DNA of 64,000 bases from Cyanoderma ruficeps. Taxonomy: Eukaryota; Chordata; Aves; Passeriformes; Timaliidae. A model generated the notes under the pieces. That model was not told the DNA's origin. It worked only from the letters and a program-made list of their open reading frames with translations, and made no database searches. The first letter of the stretch is position 1, and every line of letters starts with the position of its first letter. This document shows positions 1 through 64,000 of this stretch, in pieces. The translations under genes and the position numbers were made by a program. The stretch covers positions 21,018,606-21,082,605 of the forward strand of contig VZDJ01007753.1 in assembly GCA_008694505.1 (NCBI GenBank), read 5' to 3'.

Positions 1-24
1 GACCAAGTGGTAAAATAAACTTAC

Positions 25-64000
<63,976 letters not shown>

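Overview
The window is vertebrate nuclear DNA. It holds a middle-to-amino-terminal part of one very large intron-rich gene on the minus strand, the ryanodine receptor RYR3 (intracellular calcium-release channel). I could place 40 consecutive coding exons, from 61766-61878 (the most 5' in the window) to 25-130 (the most 3'). They total 6488 coding bases, about 2160 residues, roughly residues 140 to 2300 of a protein usually near 4870 residues. Every junction has GT/AG ends, the reading phase carries across all 39 introns, and no exon contains a stop, so this looks like an intact working gene cut at both window edges. The first exons of the gene, its promoter, and the 3' half with the pore are outside the window.

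Organism: CR1 LINE 3' ends, a solo-LTR-like element with AATAAA, and a GC-rich high-copy repeat of a type I associate with songbirds suggest a bird, probably a passerine. That is recognition from memory, not a search. The background is AT-rich, as on a macrochromosome. Assembly Ns lie at 36738, 45247-45251 and 59651.

Layout, reading the gene 5' to 3' (high to low coordinates): 61.9-43.6 kb carries the N-terminal beta-trefoil/MIR region in seven exons spread over long introns. 42.4-36.0 kb carries the first RIH solenoid. 35.4-33.8 kb is SPRY1, with its tail at 32.1-31.9 kb. 31.7-28.5 kb is the RyR-repeat (P1) domain. 28.4-25.6 kb is SPRY2. 24.5-23.5 kb is the very short divergent region 2, whose near-absence is typical of RYR3 rather than RYR1 or RYR2. 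23.2-20.5 kb is SPRY3. 20.1-13.0 kb is the junctional solenoid, including the 802-base exon and the acidic divergent region 3. 10.1 kb to the window start is the start of the bridging solenoid and second RIH region.

The introns hold scattered repeats and low-complexity tracts. No second gene, structural RNA gene, CRISPR array, operon or bacterial-type system is visible. The points worth checking are splicing details (a 37-base exon, a tandem NAG acceptor, a weak donor, a donor that copies the next exon), two unusual residues at conserved positions, and several intronic palindromes, two of which are paired POU/octamer-like motifs. I found no convincing new biological system.
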